The translations under genes were made by a program, and so were the position numbers. A DNA stretch of 32,015 nt, taken from contig JAGVZH010000010.1 of assembly GCA_018302745.1 (NCBI GenBank), positions 1-32,015 of the forward strand, written 5' to 3'. This document shows, piece after piece, positions 8,415 to 16,987 of this stretch; position 1 is the stretch's first letter; every line of letters starts with the position of its first letter. Source of the DNA: Candidatus Woesearchaeota archaeon (GTDB lineage Archaea > Nanobdellota > Nanobdellia > SCGC-AAA011-G17 > JAGVZH01). The notes beneath the pieces were generated by a model. The model ran no database searches. It was not told the DNA's origin and saw only the letters and a list, made by a program, of their open reading frames with translations.

Positions 8415-9503
8415 TTATAACTTAGATTTGTATTCTTCTATCTCTTTAATAAACCTTTCTGCAGTTTTAACTATATGCTCTGGCTGGGTTTTGAATATGG
8501 CTGCTACTTTTTTTACTGTATCCTCATCATTAAATTCATCTTTATCAGGAATTTTTAGCTTTAAATCCTTTAAGAATACTTTTTGTTTTTTCTTAATGGC
8601 TTTTCTGCCTAACTTCCATTTTTCAAACAAGTCTTTAGATGCAGAAAACACTTCATTTGAAGCAACATTAAGCATCTTTGACATTTGGCTCAATATTGCT
8701 GAATACCTTTCTTCTTCTTTTTTAGCAGCCTCTCCTGCAACAAATTCAATCCTTACTATGCTGTCTGATATTTTTGTGGATCTTAGAATTTTTATCTTTC
8801 CTACTTCTGAAGTGTTGTTCGCATGAGTCCCTCCACAGCACTCTACATCTGTTCCTATAATGTTGATAATTCTTAAATTTTTTCCAGGAACTGCGCCCCC
8901 TTGGTAAATTCCCATCCCATATTCTTTTTCAGCCACATTTCTTGGCATCAAATCTTTTTTAACCTTTATTGAGCTTTCAACAATTCTATTTGCCTCTTCC
9001 TCTATTTTCTGCTCTTGCTCCTTTGTCAATGCCTCATAATGAGTAATATCAATTCTTGCCTTTTCTTCTGCTTTGAATGCTCCAGCCTGATTAATATGCT
9101 TTCCAATAACTTTTCTGGCAGCAGCATTTATTATATGGGTTCCTGTATGGTGCTGCATTAATTGGTTTCTTCTTATCAGATTAACTTTTCCAGCAACATC
9201 CTCTAATTCATGAAATTTTGGAGTTTCTTTTAATTCATGTATTATAACATCTCCTTGCTTAAAGACATTGATAACCTCTGAATCTTCAAGCAACCCCAAG
9301 TCTGGCTCCTGCCCACCTCCTCTGGGATAAAATGCAGTCTTGTCTAAAATTACATATTTATCATTTATTATATTCAGGACTTTTGCTTTGAAGCTTGTTA
9401 TAATAGGATCATCATAATACAAAACTTCGGTTGCAGGCGGCCTTTTCATCTGTATGTTTGATTTTTTATCATCCTCTTTTAATTCATCTTTTTCCCCATG
9501 CAT
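8415..9503 (-). CDS. alaS: Alanyl-tRNA synthetase, C-terminal part (editing domain); same frame stays open upstream to about 9750
   Basis: QHHTGTHIINAAARKVIG (HxxxH), ECCGGTHANNTSEVG editing-domain motifs. Contiguous coding (PELRENLPQVQEILEVEKKKYLNT...) extends to the end of the N-terminal ORF in a different frame. Confidence 0.9.
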   Translation of the reverse strand: MHGEKDELKEDDKKSNIQMKRPPATEVLYYDDPIITSFKAKVLNIINDKYVILDKTAFYPRGGGQEPDLGLLEDSEVINVFKQGDVIIHELKETPKFHELEDVAGKVNLIRRNQLMQHHTGTHIINAAARKVIGKHINQAGAFKAEEKARIDITHYEALTKEQEQKIEEEANRIVESSIKVKKDLMPRNVAEKEYGMGIYQGGAVPGKNLRIINIIGTDVECCGGTHANNTSEVGKIKILRSTKISDSIVRIEFVAGEAAKKEEERYSAILSQMSKMLNVASNEVFSASKDLFEKWKLGRKAIKKKQKVFLKDLKLKIPDKDEFNDEDTVKKVAAIFKTQPEHIVKTAERFIKEIEEYKSKL

Positions 9504-9739
9504 TTCTGAAACCTTTGCATAGAAATTTTCAGGAACAAGAATTTTTTTATTAAATTTTTCAGCTTCTTCTTTTATTAATTCCGGAGAAATGCCCTGAGAA
9601 TCATAGATTTTTAATAAAACATCCTCTGTTACGTCTTTTTTAAGAAGCTCTCCAATAATCTGCCTCGATTTTTCCTTTGTGTTTAGATATTTCTTTTTTT
9701 CAACCTCTAATATCTCCTGAACTTGAGGCAGATTTTCTC

Positions 9740-10945
9740 TTAATTCAGGGGCTTTAGGTATTTTGAATGTTCCTCACAAATATCAGATAAATTCAAATCC
9801 CATTTATACTTTGTTATGAAAGATAATGCTCTTCTTAAAATGACTCTTAGATTATAGCCTCCCCCAACATTTGATGGCAAAGCTGAATCTGCTATCGCCA
9901 CTAATAAAGCTCTTGAATGCTCTGCAACAGAGTAAAGTGCTGCTAAAGGCAGTATCTTGCTTCTTAATTCATTAACATCAACATTCAATTTTTGAGATAT
10001 GTCTATCCATACTTTTTTGATGTTGCTTGCTTCATCCACATTCAAGTAGGCTGAATAAGGAAGAAAATTCTTCATTAGATTCTTGTCAATTTCTATATCT
10101 GTAGCTTTGGTTAATTTTTTAATAACTGTTGGAAATGTTGTTTCATAGCTTGTAGAAGCTCCTTGGGAAAACCATGCATTTCTTTCCTGACCCATTCCCA
10201 TGTCCAATACTTTTAAGTTAAGCTCTTTCAATCCAGAAGGCGTTTGCTCATGAGTGATGTAAACTTGGTTGCCTAATTCCAATCCTCTGGAGAAAAACTC
10301 CATGCATGGACCTACATTCCCTCCACCAGCCCATCCATCCTCATGGAATGTAATCTCTTCATTTTTTATGCCTAAACCAGTTTTTAACCATGTATGTATA
10401 TCAGAAAAATACTTTTCCTGATCATACCTCTCTGGTGGCATGAATGCATGCTGCCCAATCATAACAAATCCAGTATAATGAGAGCCTGTTAAACCAACAT
10501 TGTCGATATCATTGAACCTTAAGCATAATTGAGGCACTGTCAAAGGATTTGCAGGAGGCTCAACTTCTCCAGAAACTACATAAGGCTGAAAATCATATAT
10601 AGATGCCTGGACGAAATCAGTATCCTCTCTCCACCTTGCAGCAACAGGATATCTTGGAATAGGAGTATAACCAAGTTTATTAAATATCTTTGAAAATTTT
10701 GTCCACACTTCAATATAATCCAGTTTATACTTGGATGGAGAATTATCAATAAACCTAAACCCCCCAGAACATTCTGGATTGTCGCATGTTTCAGAGTCTG
10801 CTGCTGTCCAAAAAAAAGTTCGGCATTTTGGGCACTGTTTTCTCTTAAATCCCTCTTCTTTTAATACTCTCGTTGAGTAATACTTATCAGGATCTTTAGA
10901 GGCAGTCTCTTTAAACTTTAACTTCATCTCTTTATCTATTAACAT
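9740..10945 (-). CDS. alaS: Alanyl-tRNA synthetase, N-terminal catalytic part (archaeal type), ends at a frameshift
   Basis: Archaeal AlaRS N-terminus ([38 protein letters not shown]), [38 protein letters not shown]-like region, [22 protein letters not shown]. Confidence 0.93.
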   Translation of the reverse strand: [401 protein letters not shown]

Positions 10946-10982
10946 AATAAAAAAGAAAGATGTGTTTATATAAATTTTTTGA

Positions 10983-11393
10983 TTATAGCAATTCGAGCTT
11001 TCTTCTCATACTTTCTATCTCTTTTTCTAATGGGCTTCTATGGGGAGATCTCTGTTTTTTAAATGATCTTTTCTCTAACTTTTGCTTTTCTTCTTTAGGC
11101 TTTGGTAAAGGAGTCATTGGAGCTGTATATTTTGGTTTTTTATGCTCTAAGTCTTTAACTTCTGGCAGACTATCTTCCAGTACTGCCTTTAGCTCGTTTA
11201 TTTCAGCAAGAACTTCGTTAAGCTTTTCCTGATACTGTTTTTTCCTGTGTTTTATTTCCCTTATAACTTCATAATGTTTTAGAATCTCAGCAGAGCTTAT
11301 TGCTGTATTTAGAATCTGTTTCCTTAAATCTATAGGACCTTCTATTTGTACGTGCATTACTCCCTGCGACTTTGACAGTTTTTCCTTAGCCAT
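10983..11393 (-). CDS. Hypothetical coiled-coil protein
   Basis: 136 aa ORF, heptad-like charged segments; tightly coupled (2 nt gap) to the upstream ORF. Confidence 0.7.
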   Translation of the reverse strand: MAKEKLSKSQGVMHVQIEGPIDLRKQILNTAISSAEILKHYEVIREIKHRKKQYQEKLNEVLAEINELKAVLEDSLPEVKDLEHKKPKYTAPMTPLPKPKEEKQKLEKRSFKKQRSPHRSPLEKEIESMRRKLELL

Positions 11394-11395
11394 GC

Positions 11396-11815
11396 CTAAT
11401 CAACTTCAAATAACTTTTCGTCAATATCCAAAAGCCTGTCCTTTATTTCACCAACATTTTCATGCCAAGAATTTAGCTCTCTATCCTCTTCTGATTTTAT
11501 AATATCAAGCTTATGCAAAATATTTTCAGCTTCTTGAACCTTTTCTTTAATATGGTGCAGTGAAGAAACTACAGATTTATACTTATTAATCTTGACAAAA
11601 AGCGGAATCTTTTTCTCTATGTCTTTCTCATGAATCATTGGAGGTCTCCTTAATGGTATTTCCAATGGCTCGAGATTAGAACCTTCCCTTGAAATTTCAG
11701 GGAATTTCGGAAAAGAAGTTTTTGGTGGTAATGGTGGAAGAGATGACTCTTCTGAAAATTTAAATGTAGGAAATTCTTTAATCTCCTTTTTCTTGCTTAA
11801 ATTAAATAATGCCAA
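11396..11815 (-). CDS. Hypothetical protein, Pro-rich N-terminus and coiled-coil C-terminus
   Basis: 139 aa ORF, LPPLPPKTSFPKFPEI...PLRRPPM segment then a helical segment. TATA-like element on the minus strand just upstream (about 11850-11865). Confidence 0.7.
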   Translation of the reverse strand: MALFNLSKKKEIKEFPTFKFSEESSLPPLPPKTSFPKFPEISREGSNLEPLEIPLRRPPMIHEKDIEKKIPLFVKINKYKSVVSSLHHIKEKVQEAENILHKLDIIKSEEDRELNSWHENVGEIKDRLLDIDEKLFEVD

Positions 11816-11957
11816 ATAAACACCTCCTATTTTTATATTAATGCTGAAATAAATTTATATAAAGGTTTTCTTATTATTCCTTAGTGGTGATTAAAATCAA
11901 GTATCTCCAAAGAAAAGATTTTTATATAGCCCTTATAACATTACTTTGGATTTTTAC

Positions 11958-12704
11958 ATGAAGATTAGCAATGAACTGGTAGAAGAATTGACAAAAGAAA
12001 TTGTCGGAAATAAGGCTGCTCCTTTAATACTTCTGATAAAAGAAAAAGGCACTTTGGGGGAGTTTAAGCTTGCAGAAAAACTTAAGCTTACTGTTAATCA
12101 GGTAAGATCGATTCTTTATGATCTTTCTTCGCATAGTCTGGTAACTTTTACAAGAAAAAAAGACAAAAAAAAGGGATGGTATAATTATTTTTGGAGCTTA
12201 AATGAAAGAAGGGCTTTAGAGTTAATTCTTAGCATGAAAAGACAAAGCCTGGAGATTCTAAAAAAAAGGCTTGATATCGAGTCTCATGAGACTTTTTACA
12301 AATGCCCTTCTGGCTGCATAAGGATGACTTTGGAAAATGCTATGGAATCCCAGTTTAAATGCCCTGAATGCGGAAGTGTTTTGGAAGAGCAAAAACACAT
12401 TGTTAATATCGAAAGCACAAATAAGCAGATAAAAAAATTGGAAGATGAAATCGGTGAACTTGGAAAAATCTCTTTTGTAGTCGAAGAAAAACCAAAGAAA
12501 AAAGAGAAGAAAAAGAAACCTAAAAAAGCCAAGAAGATTAAGAAAAAAGCAAAAAAGAAAAAGATTAAGAAAGTTAAAAAAATAAAGAGATTAAAGAAAA
12601 AAGCCATTAAGAAAAAAGGTGCTTCTAAAAAAAAGAAAAAAATTATTAAAAAAGGAAAAAGAAAATTTACACTTAAGAAACTAAAAAAGGTCTTTAAGAG
12701 ATAA
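11958..12704 (+). CDS. tfe: Transcription factor E (TFE/TFIIE-alpha) homolog with long Lys-rich C-terminal extension
   Basis: N-terminal winged helix (LAEKLKLTVNQVRSILYDLSSHSLVTF) and zinc ribbon (CPSGC...FKCPECGSVLEE), then about 80 residues dominated by Lys. Promoter tttttatata at about 11920-11929. Confidence 0.85.
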   Translation: MKISNELVEELTKEIVGNKAAPLILLIKEKGTLGEFKLAEKLKLTVNQVRSILYDLSSHSLVTFTRKKDKKKGWYNYFWSLNERRALELILSMKRQSLEILKKRLDIESHETFYKCPSGCIRMTLENAMESQFKCPECGSVLEEQKHIVNIESTNKQIKKLEDEIGELGKISFVVEEKPKKKEKKKKPKKAKKIKKKAKKKKIKKVKKIKRLKKKAIKKKGASKKKKKIIKKGKRKFTLKKLKKVFKR

Positions 12705-13281
12705 TTCCTATTAAGCCAAATAAAACCTTTGAGCCATCTAAAGGAGGTATCGGAAGCATATTAAAAATAAACAGCCATTTGTTTATGAAAGCTGTTAAGC
12801 TTAAGACTGCTGTCGTCTTTCTTTTTACATTATGTTTCTTCTTTAGGATATAAGCTGCTCCAAGCCATAATATTAAATTGACTGAAGGACCTGCTAGTGC
12901 TGTTAGTAGTGAAATTGGAGGAGTAACATTGCCTGTTAAACTCACAAATCCAGGAACTATTAAAATAAAAGGAGATGCAAGAATCTTTAAAACTATGCTA
13001 AATCCTGCTACAATTAAAGTAGTTAAATTATCATAAAATGGCACAAACACTGCACCAAGACCAAAAGCTAATCCTACAAACTTATGGGCAAGTTCATGAA
13101 GTATGACTCCTGGAGCTGCTACAAGAACTGCGAACCAAAAATCCCTTGAATCAAACCTTCTTTTGTGCATATAGTCATAAGCTGTTTTTATCCTGTAAGA
13201 GATTAATCCTGAGAATATAAATCCTAAATATAAGGAAACTATCACTAATGCTAGAATTTCAGTTATTGTGATTATAGCCAT
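12694..13281 (-). CDS. Site-2 protease family (M50) membrane metalloprotease
   Basis: HELAHK zinc motif in a TM segment and C-terminal NMLPIPPLDGSKVLFGL (NPxPPLDG-like). Confidence 0.88.
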   Translation of the reverse strand: MAIITITEILALVIVSLYLGFIFSGLISYRIKTAYDYMHKRRFDSRDFWFAVLVAAPGVILHELAHKFVGLAFGLGAVFVPFYDNLTTLIVAGFSIVLKILASPFILIVPGFVSLTGNVTPPISLLTALAGPSVNLILWLGAAYILKKKHNVKRKTTAVLSLTAFINKWLFIFNMLPIPPLDGSKVLFGLIGIIS

Positions 13282-13353
13282 ATTTTACTTTTATATGTTT
13301 AGTTTAAAAGGTTTTTGGAAAATGTATATAAATCTCAAAGTCTTATAACTCTC

Positions 13354-14571
13354 ATGGTTAAGATTCCTGATTATGTTTTAGTCAGCAGAAAGAAGAATCC
13401 AATTTATGTTCCAACTTTATTTAAGAATGTTGATATGGAAATGAATGGATTTTTTGGGAATTCTCCTCCTCAAATATTTATCGGATCAAAATTAACCTAT
13501 CCAAAAGTAAATGTAGGTATATTAAGCCCTAGCACAATAGTAGAAAACTCATGGGAATATAATTCTCAGGAATACTGGGCAAGAAATAATTATAACATTG
13601 AGCAGATAGTTGGTTTAAGGGCATCTTTGATAAATTCAAGGTTTCAGACTGAAGTTAAAAATATGAATGATAAATTTTTGGACATTGCCAAAGAAATTGG
13701 GATAGGAAAAAACCCTGTTGATGTTGAAATAGAACTGAAGAAAAAAATAAAATTAAAATTTGAAGTTGATAACATCAATATGCCTATGGGACCAAGAGCT
13801 GAGCTAAAGAAAGCTAAAATAACTGAAAATGTCAGAGTGGATAATAAAGTTGAAAAAGTTATTAATGACAATGATCTAAAGGCTTCTGAAGGAATTAACT
13901 ACTTATACAAAAAAGGCTTTGAAGACAGCAAATTAAGCCAGCTATTAAGCCTTGGTGTTTTGGGCATAAAGAAAAACAGAAAATTGGTTCCAACAAGATG
14001 GTCTATAACAGCTTCAGATGATGTAATCGGAAAAGAAATAACAAAGGAAATTAAAAATTTTAACACAATTGATGACTATAAGTTATTTTTTGGAAATTTT
14101 TTAGGAAATTATTACTTGATTATGATATTTCCTGAGGTCTTTGAGTTTGAGTTATTTGAGATGTATCTTCCTGGAAGCTCCTGGAATCAGACTAGTGTTC
14201 TGAATATCTCAACAGACTATGAGGACTATTATGGAAGGAAAGAATACGCCTCTAATACAGTAGGAGGATATTATTCTACCAGATTAGGAGTATTAGAATA
14301 TTTGAAAGAAGCAAGAAAGCAGGCTTCTGTTTTAGTCTTAAGGTTTGAATTGCCTGAATACTGGGCAAGTTTGGGAGTATGGGTTGTAAGGGAGTCAGTC
14401 AGGAAAGCTTTGGAAAATGAATTTAAGACTTTTGATGACAAGTCCGGAATGATAAACTATGCAAGGGCATTAGCTTTGAGAAATTTTAAGATTGATATCA
14501 ATAATATTCTAGTTAACAGCAAATTATTAAAAAAGAAGAAAGAACAAATGAAATTAAAGCAGTTTATTTAG
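13354..14571 (+). CDS. nreA: NreA-like archaeal DNA repair protein
   Basis: FFGNSPPQIFIGSKLTYPKVNVGILSP...YWARNNYNIEQIVGLRASLINSRFQT and LPGSSWNQTSVLNISTDYEDYYGRKEYASNTVGGYYSTRLGVLEYL are NreA-family patterns. C-terminus QMKLKQFI. ATG at 13354 preferred over the TTG at 13315. Confidence 0.85.
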   Translation: MVKIPDYVLVSRKKNPIYVPTLFKNVDMEMNGFFGNSPPQIFIGSKLTYPKVNVGILSPSTIVENSWEYNSQEYWARNNYNIEQIVGLRASLINSRFQTEVKNMNDKFLDIAKEIGIGKNPVDVEIELKKKIKLKFEVDNINMPMGPRAELKKAKITENVRVDNKVEKVINDNDLKASEGINYLYKKGFEDSKLSQLLSLGVLGIKKNRKLVPTRWSITASDDVIGKEITKEIKNFNTIDDYKLFFGNFLGNYYLIMIFPEVFEFELFEMYLPGSSWNQTSVLNISTDYEDYYGRKEYASNTVGGYYSTRLGVLEYLKEARKQASVLVLRFELPEYWASLGVWVVRESVRKALENEFKTFDDKSGMINYARALALRNFKIDINNILVNSKLLKKKKEQMKLKQFI

Positions 14572-14765
14572 CCCTTTAATGCAGATGAGCTCAATAATAC
14601 AATCCCTAAGCCAACTAAGGTTACAAAAATACCTATAGAGCCTTTGAATAATATTTTTATTAAATAGCCTACATCTCCTGACCAAGTAAATATCAGCCAA
14701 ATACCCATTAACATCACTAATAAGCCGACAAAAAGCTTGAATAAATTTTTAGTCATATCTGCCAT
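14568..14765 (-). CDS. Small membrane protein, hypothetical
   Basis: 65 aa ORF with two hydrophobic helices, overlaps the end of the convergent nreA. Confidence 0.5.
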   Translation of the reverse strand: MADMTKNLFKLFVGLLVMLMGIWLIFTWSGDVGYLIKILFKGSIGIFVTLVGLGIVLLSSSALKG

Positions 14766-14880
14766 TGTTAAACCCCCTAAAATACTAAAATTTAATTTGT
14801 TATCACCATTTAAATACTTTATCGATAAAATTTATATATGGCAGTTGTAGTCTAGGATAGTAATAAAAAAGAGGCAATTT

Positions 14881-16005
14881 ATGTATACTTTAAGGCTGAT
14901 TAACTTTCCATTAAACAAAGAGCTTAAAGAAATTTATCTCTTTTTAACTATAAAATCTCTTGCATTATCAATGTTTGGAATTTTTATTCCATTATATCTT
15001 TTAATTGATCTTGGATTTCCTTTAAAATCAGTGCTGCTATTTTTTATTATTGCAGAAGTTGTATGGATTCTTTCATCTTTTTTCAGCGGAAAAGTCCTGG
15101 CAAGGATTGGGGCGAAACACACCATCTTATTAGGAGTATTCCTTACGATTGTTTATTTAATGTTCCTAGTAACTATGAAACAAGGGATTCTGCCTTATTT
15201 TTATCTGGCAGCATTTTTCGATGGTATTTCCGCTTCTCTCTATTGGATGGGATTTCACGCGAATTTTGTAAGATCCAGCCATAGAAAATACAGGGGTCAA
15301 GAGGCTAGCATTTGGATGGTGATTCCAAAAGGAATTAATTTATTTGGTCCTATACTAGGGGGATTGATCTTAACTTTTTTTAGTTTTGAATCTTTATTTA
15401 TATTGGTAAGTATTTTGATGATATTCAGCACAATTCCTTTGTTTTTAAGCAGAGATGTATTCAAAAGATACCACTATGACTATAAAAAAATATTTGGAAG
15501 GATTAAACTTAAAGAAAGCTTGGGGCTTTTTGGCATGGGCATTAGAGCAAGATCATTTACTCTTTTATGGCCAATTTTTGTATTTTTTATTCTAGGAACA
15601 TACCTTTCTCTTGGTTCTTTGTTTAGTTTTGCCACATTATTAGGGGTAGTTTTTTTTATTATTGTTGGCAGATGGAGCGATAAGGTTGATAAAAGAACTC
15701 TGATAAGTGCAGGCTCTATAATGCATTCATTTACATGGTTTGTAAGGACTCCAATACAGACAGCATTGCAAGTGTTTAGCATAGCATCTTTGGATATGAT
15801 TACTAGCGCAGTCATTCTAGTGCCATTTGATGCATTATCTTATGACAGGGCTGCAGAAGGAAATCCTATAGAGTATATTGCCTTTAGGGAGATTATACTC
15901 CATATGGGGGCTTTATTCCTGTTAGTGTTTATGCTTTTCATTCAGAGCTTTTCAGCAGCCTTTATTTTAACAGGATTATCCAGCTTACTCTTGATTTTCT
16001 TTTGA
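14881..16005 (+). CDS. MFS transporter-like membrane protein
   Basis: 374 aa polytopic protein; GRWSDKVDKRTLISAGS resembles the MFS loop G-x-x-x-D-R/K-x-x motif. TATA-like tttatatat at about 14830-14838. Confidence 0.75.
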   Translation: MYTLRLINFPLNKELKEIYLFLTIKSLALSMFGIFIPLYLLIDLGFPLKSVLLFFIIAEVVWILSSFFSGKVLARIGAKHTILLGVFLTIVYLMFLVTMKQGILPYFYLAAFFDGISASLYWMGFHANFVRSSHRKYRGQEASIWMVIPKGINLFGPILGGLILTFFSFESLFILVSILMIFSTIPLFLSRDVFKRYHYDYKKIFGRIKLKESLGLFGMGIRARSFTLLWPIFVFFILGTYLSLGSLFSFATLLGVVFFIIVGRWSDKVDKRTLISAGSIMHSFTWFVRTPIQTALQVFSIASLDMITSAVILVPFDALSYDRAAEGNPIEYIAFREIILHMGALFLLVFMLFIQSFSAAFILTGLSSLLLIFF

Positions 16006-16052
16006 AAAAGCAAACCTTATAAATAGTATTTTTATATTGATAAAAGAGTTTT

Positions 16053-16634
16053 ATGGGAATTTATCAGCATATAAGGCAAACTTGGAAGAAGCCTAAGGAA
16101 AATTTAGGTAATTTGTATCAGTCCAGGCTAATTCAGTGGAGAAGGGACAATTCTGTTGTTAAGATAGAAAGACCTACCAGATTAGATAGAGCAAGAAGCT
16201 TGGGTTATAAGGCAAAAGAAGGGATTTTTCCAGTTAGAGTCAGAGTTCTTAGAGGAGGAAGAATGAGGAGAAGGAGCTTAAAATCAGGAAGAAGAAGCAA
16301 AAGAGCTACTGGCAGAAAAATTGTAAGCAGAAGCTATCAGGCAATAGCAGAGCAAAGGGCAGATAAAAAATACACTAATGCTGAAGTTTTGGGAAGCTAC
16401 TGGGTTGCTGAAGACGGCAAGCATAAATGGTATGAGATTATTATGGTAATTCCAAGCCATCCTTCTGTAAAGAGCGATAAAAATTTGGGATGGATATCAT
16501 CTGGAAAGCATAGGGGAAGAGTCTGGAGAGGTCTGACTTCTGCAGGAAGAAAGAGCAGAGGATTAAGAATAAAAGGCAAGGGCGCTGAAAAAGTAAGACC
16601 AAGCCTAAGGGCAAATTTAAGAAAAGCTAAATGA
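16053..16634 (+). CDS. rpl15e: Ribosomal protein L15e
   Basis: RDNSVVKIERPTRLDRARSLGYKAKEGIFPVRVRVLRGGRMRRR...GKHRGRVWRGLTSAGRKSRGL. Confidence 0.96.
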   Translation: MGIYQHIRQTWKKPKENLGNLYQSRLIQWRRDNSVVKIERPTRLDRARSLGYKAKEGIFPVRVRVLRGGRMRRRSLKSGRRSKRATGRKIVSRSYQAIAEQRADKKYTNAEVLGSYWVAEDGKHKWYEIIMVIPSHPSVKSDKNLGWISSGKHRGRVWRGLTSAGRKSRGLRIKGKGAEKVRPSLRANLRKAK

Positions 16635-16917
16635 GCTTAATTCTTTTAAATTTATTTTTTGAAAAAAAAGAGTAAAACAAAAACATTATTATTGATATAA
16701 ATATTATCACTAAGATTATTGTTACAAATACTGACACAAGGGTTAATATGGCTGCTATTATCACTGGCCCTATTATCAGCAAAAGAATTATAGATATTAA
16801 CACAGCCAGCCTATTTTTAGCTGTAAAAGATTTTGTTATTTTAATTTTATCTAAATTGAATAAGACATAAAGCAACACTAATATTATTGCCAGAATTATT
16901 ATTTCCTTTAATACCAT
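16627..16917 (-). CDS. Small membrane protein, hypothetical
   Basis: 96 aa with three hydrophobic segments; convergent overlap with rpl15e. Confidence 0.5.
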   Translation of the reverse strand: MVLKEIIILAIILVLLYVLFNLDKIKITKSFTAKNRLAVLISIILLLIIGPVIIAAILTLVSVFVTIILVIIFISIIMFLFYSFFSKNKFKRIKLI

Positions 16918-16987
16918 AATTGGAACGGATTTAATAAGTATTTAAAGATATAGATATTTTTAAATATTAAACTATTAAATAGAATGT

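Noticed and set aside
8428-8826. 132 aa plus-strand ORF
   Set aside because: Antisense to alaS, Ser/Phe-rich shadow ORF with no recognisable motif.
9504-9739. Apparent intergenic gap between two AlaRS ORFs
   Set aside because: It is coding: the frame of the C-terminal ORF is open and reads as AlaRS sequence, so it is treated as part of a frameshifted alaS rather than as spacer.
12296-12607. 103 aa Phe/Leu-rich minus-strand ORF
   Set aside because: Mirror of the poly-Lys (AAA/AAG) tail of TFE; gives spurious poly-Phe.
12478-12700. Possible tandem repeat or CRISPR-like A-rich array
   Set aside because: Irregular AAA/AAG codon runs encoding Lys; no constant spacer or repeat length. No CRISPR array is visible in the window.
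14838-14880. tRNA-like fragment GTTGTAGTCTAGGATAG upstream of the MFS gene
   Set aside because: Only a few bases resemble a D-arm; no matching anticodon or T-arm.
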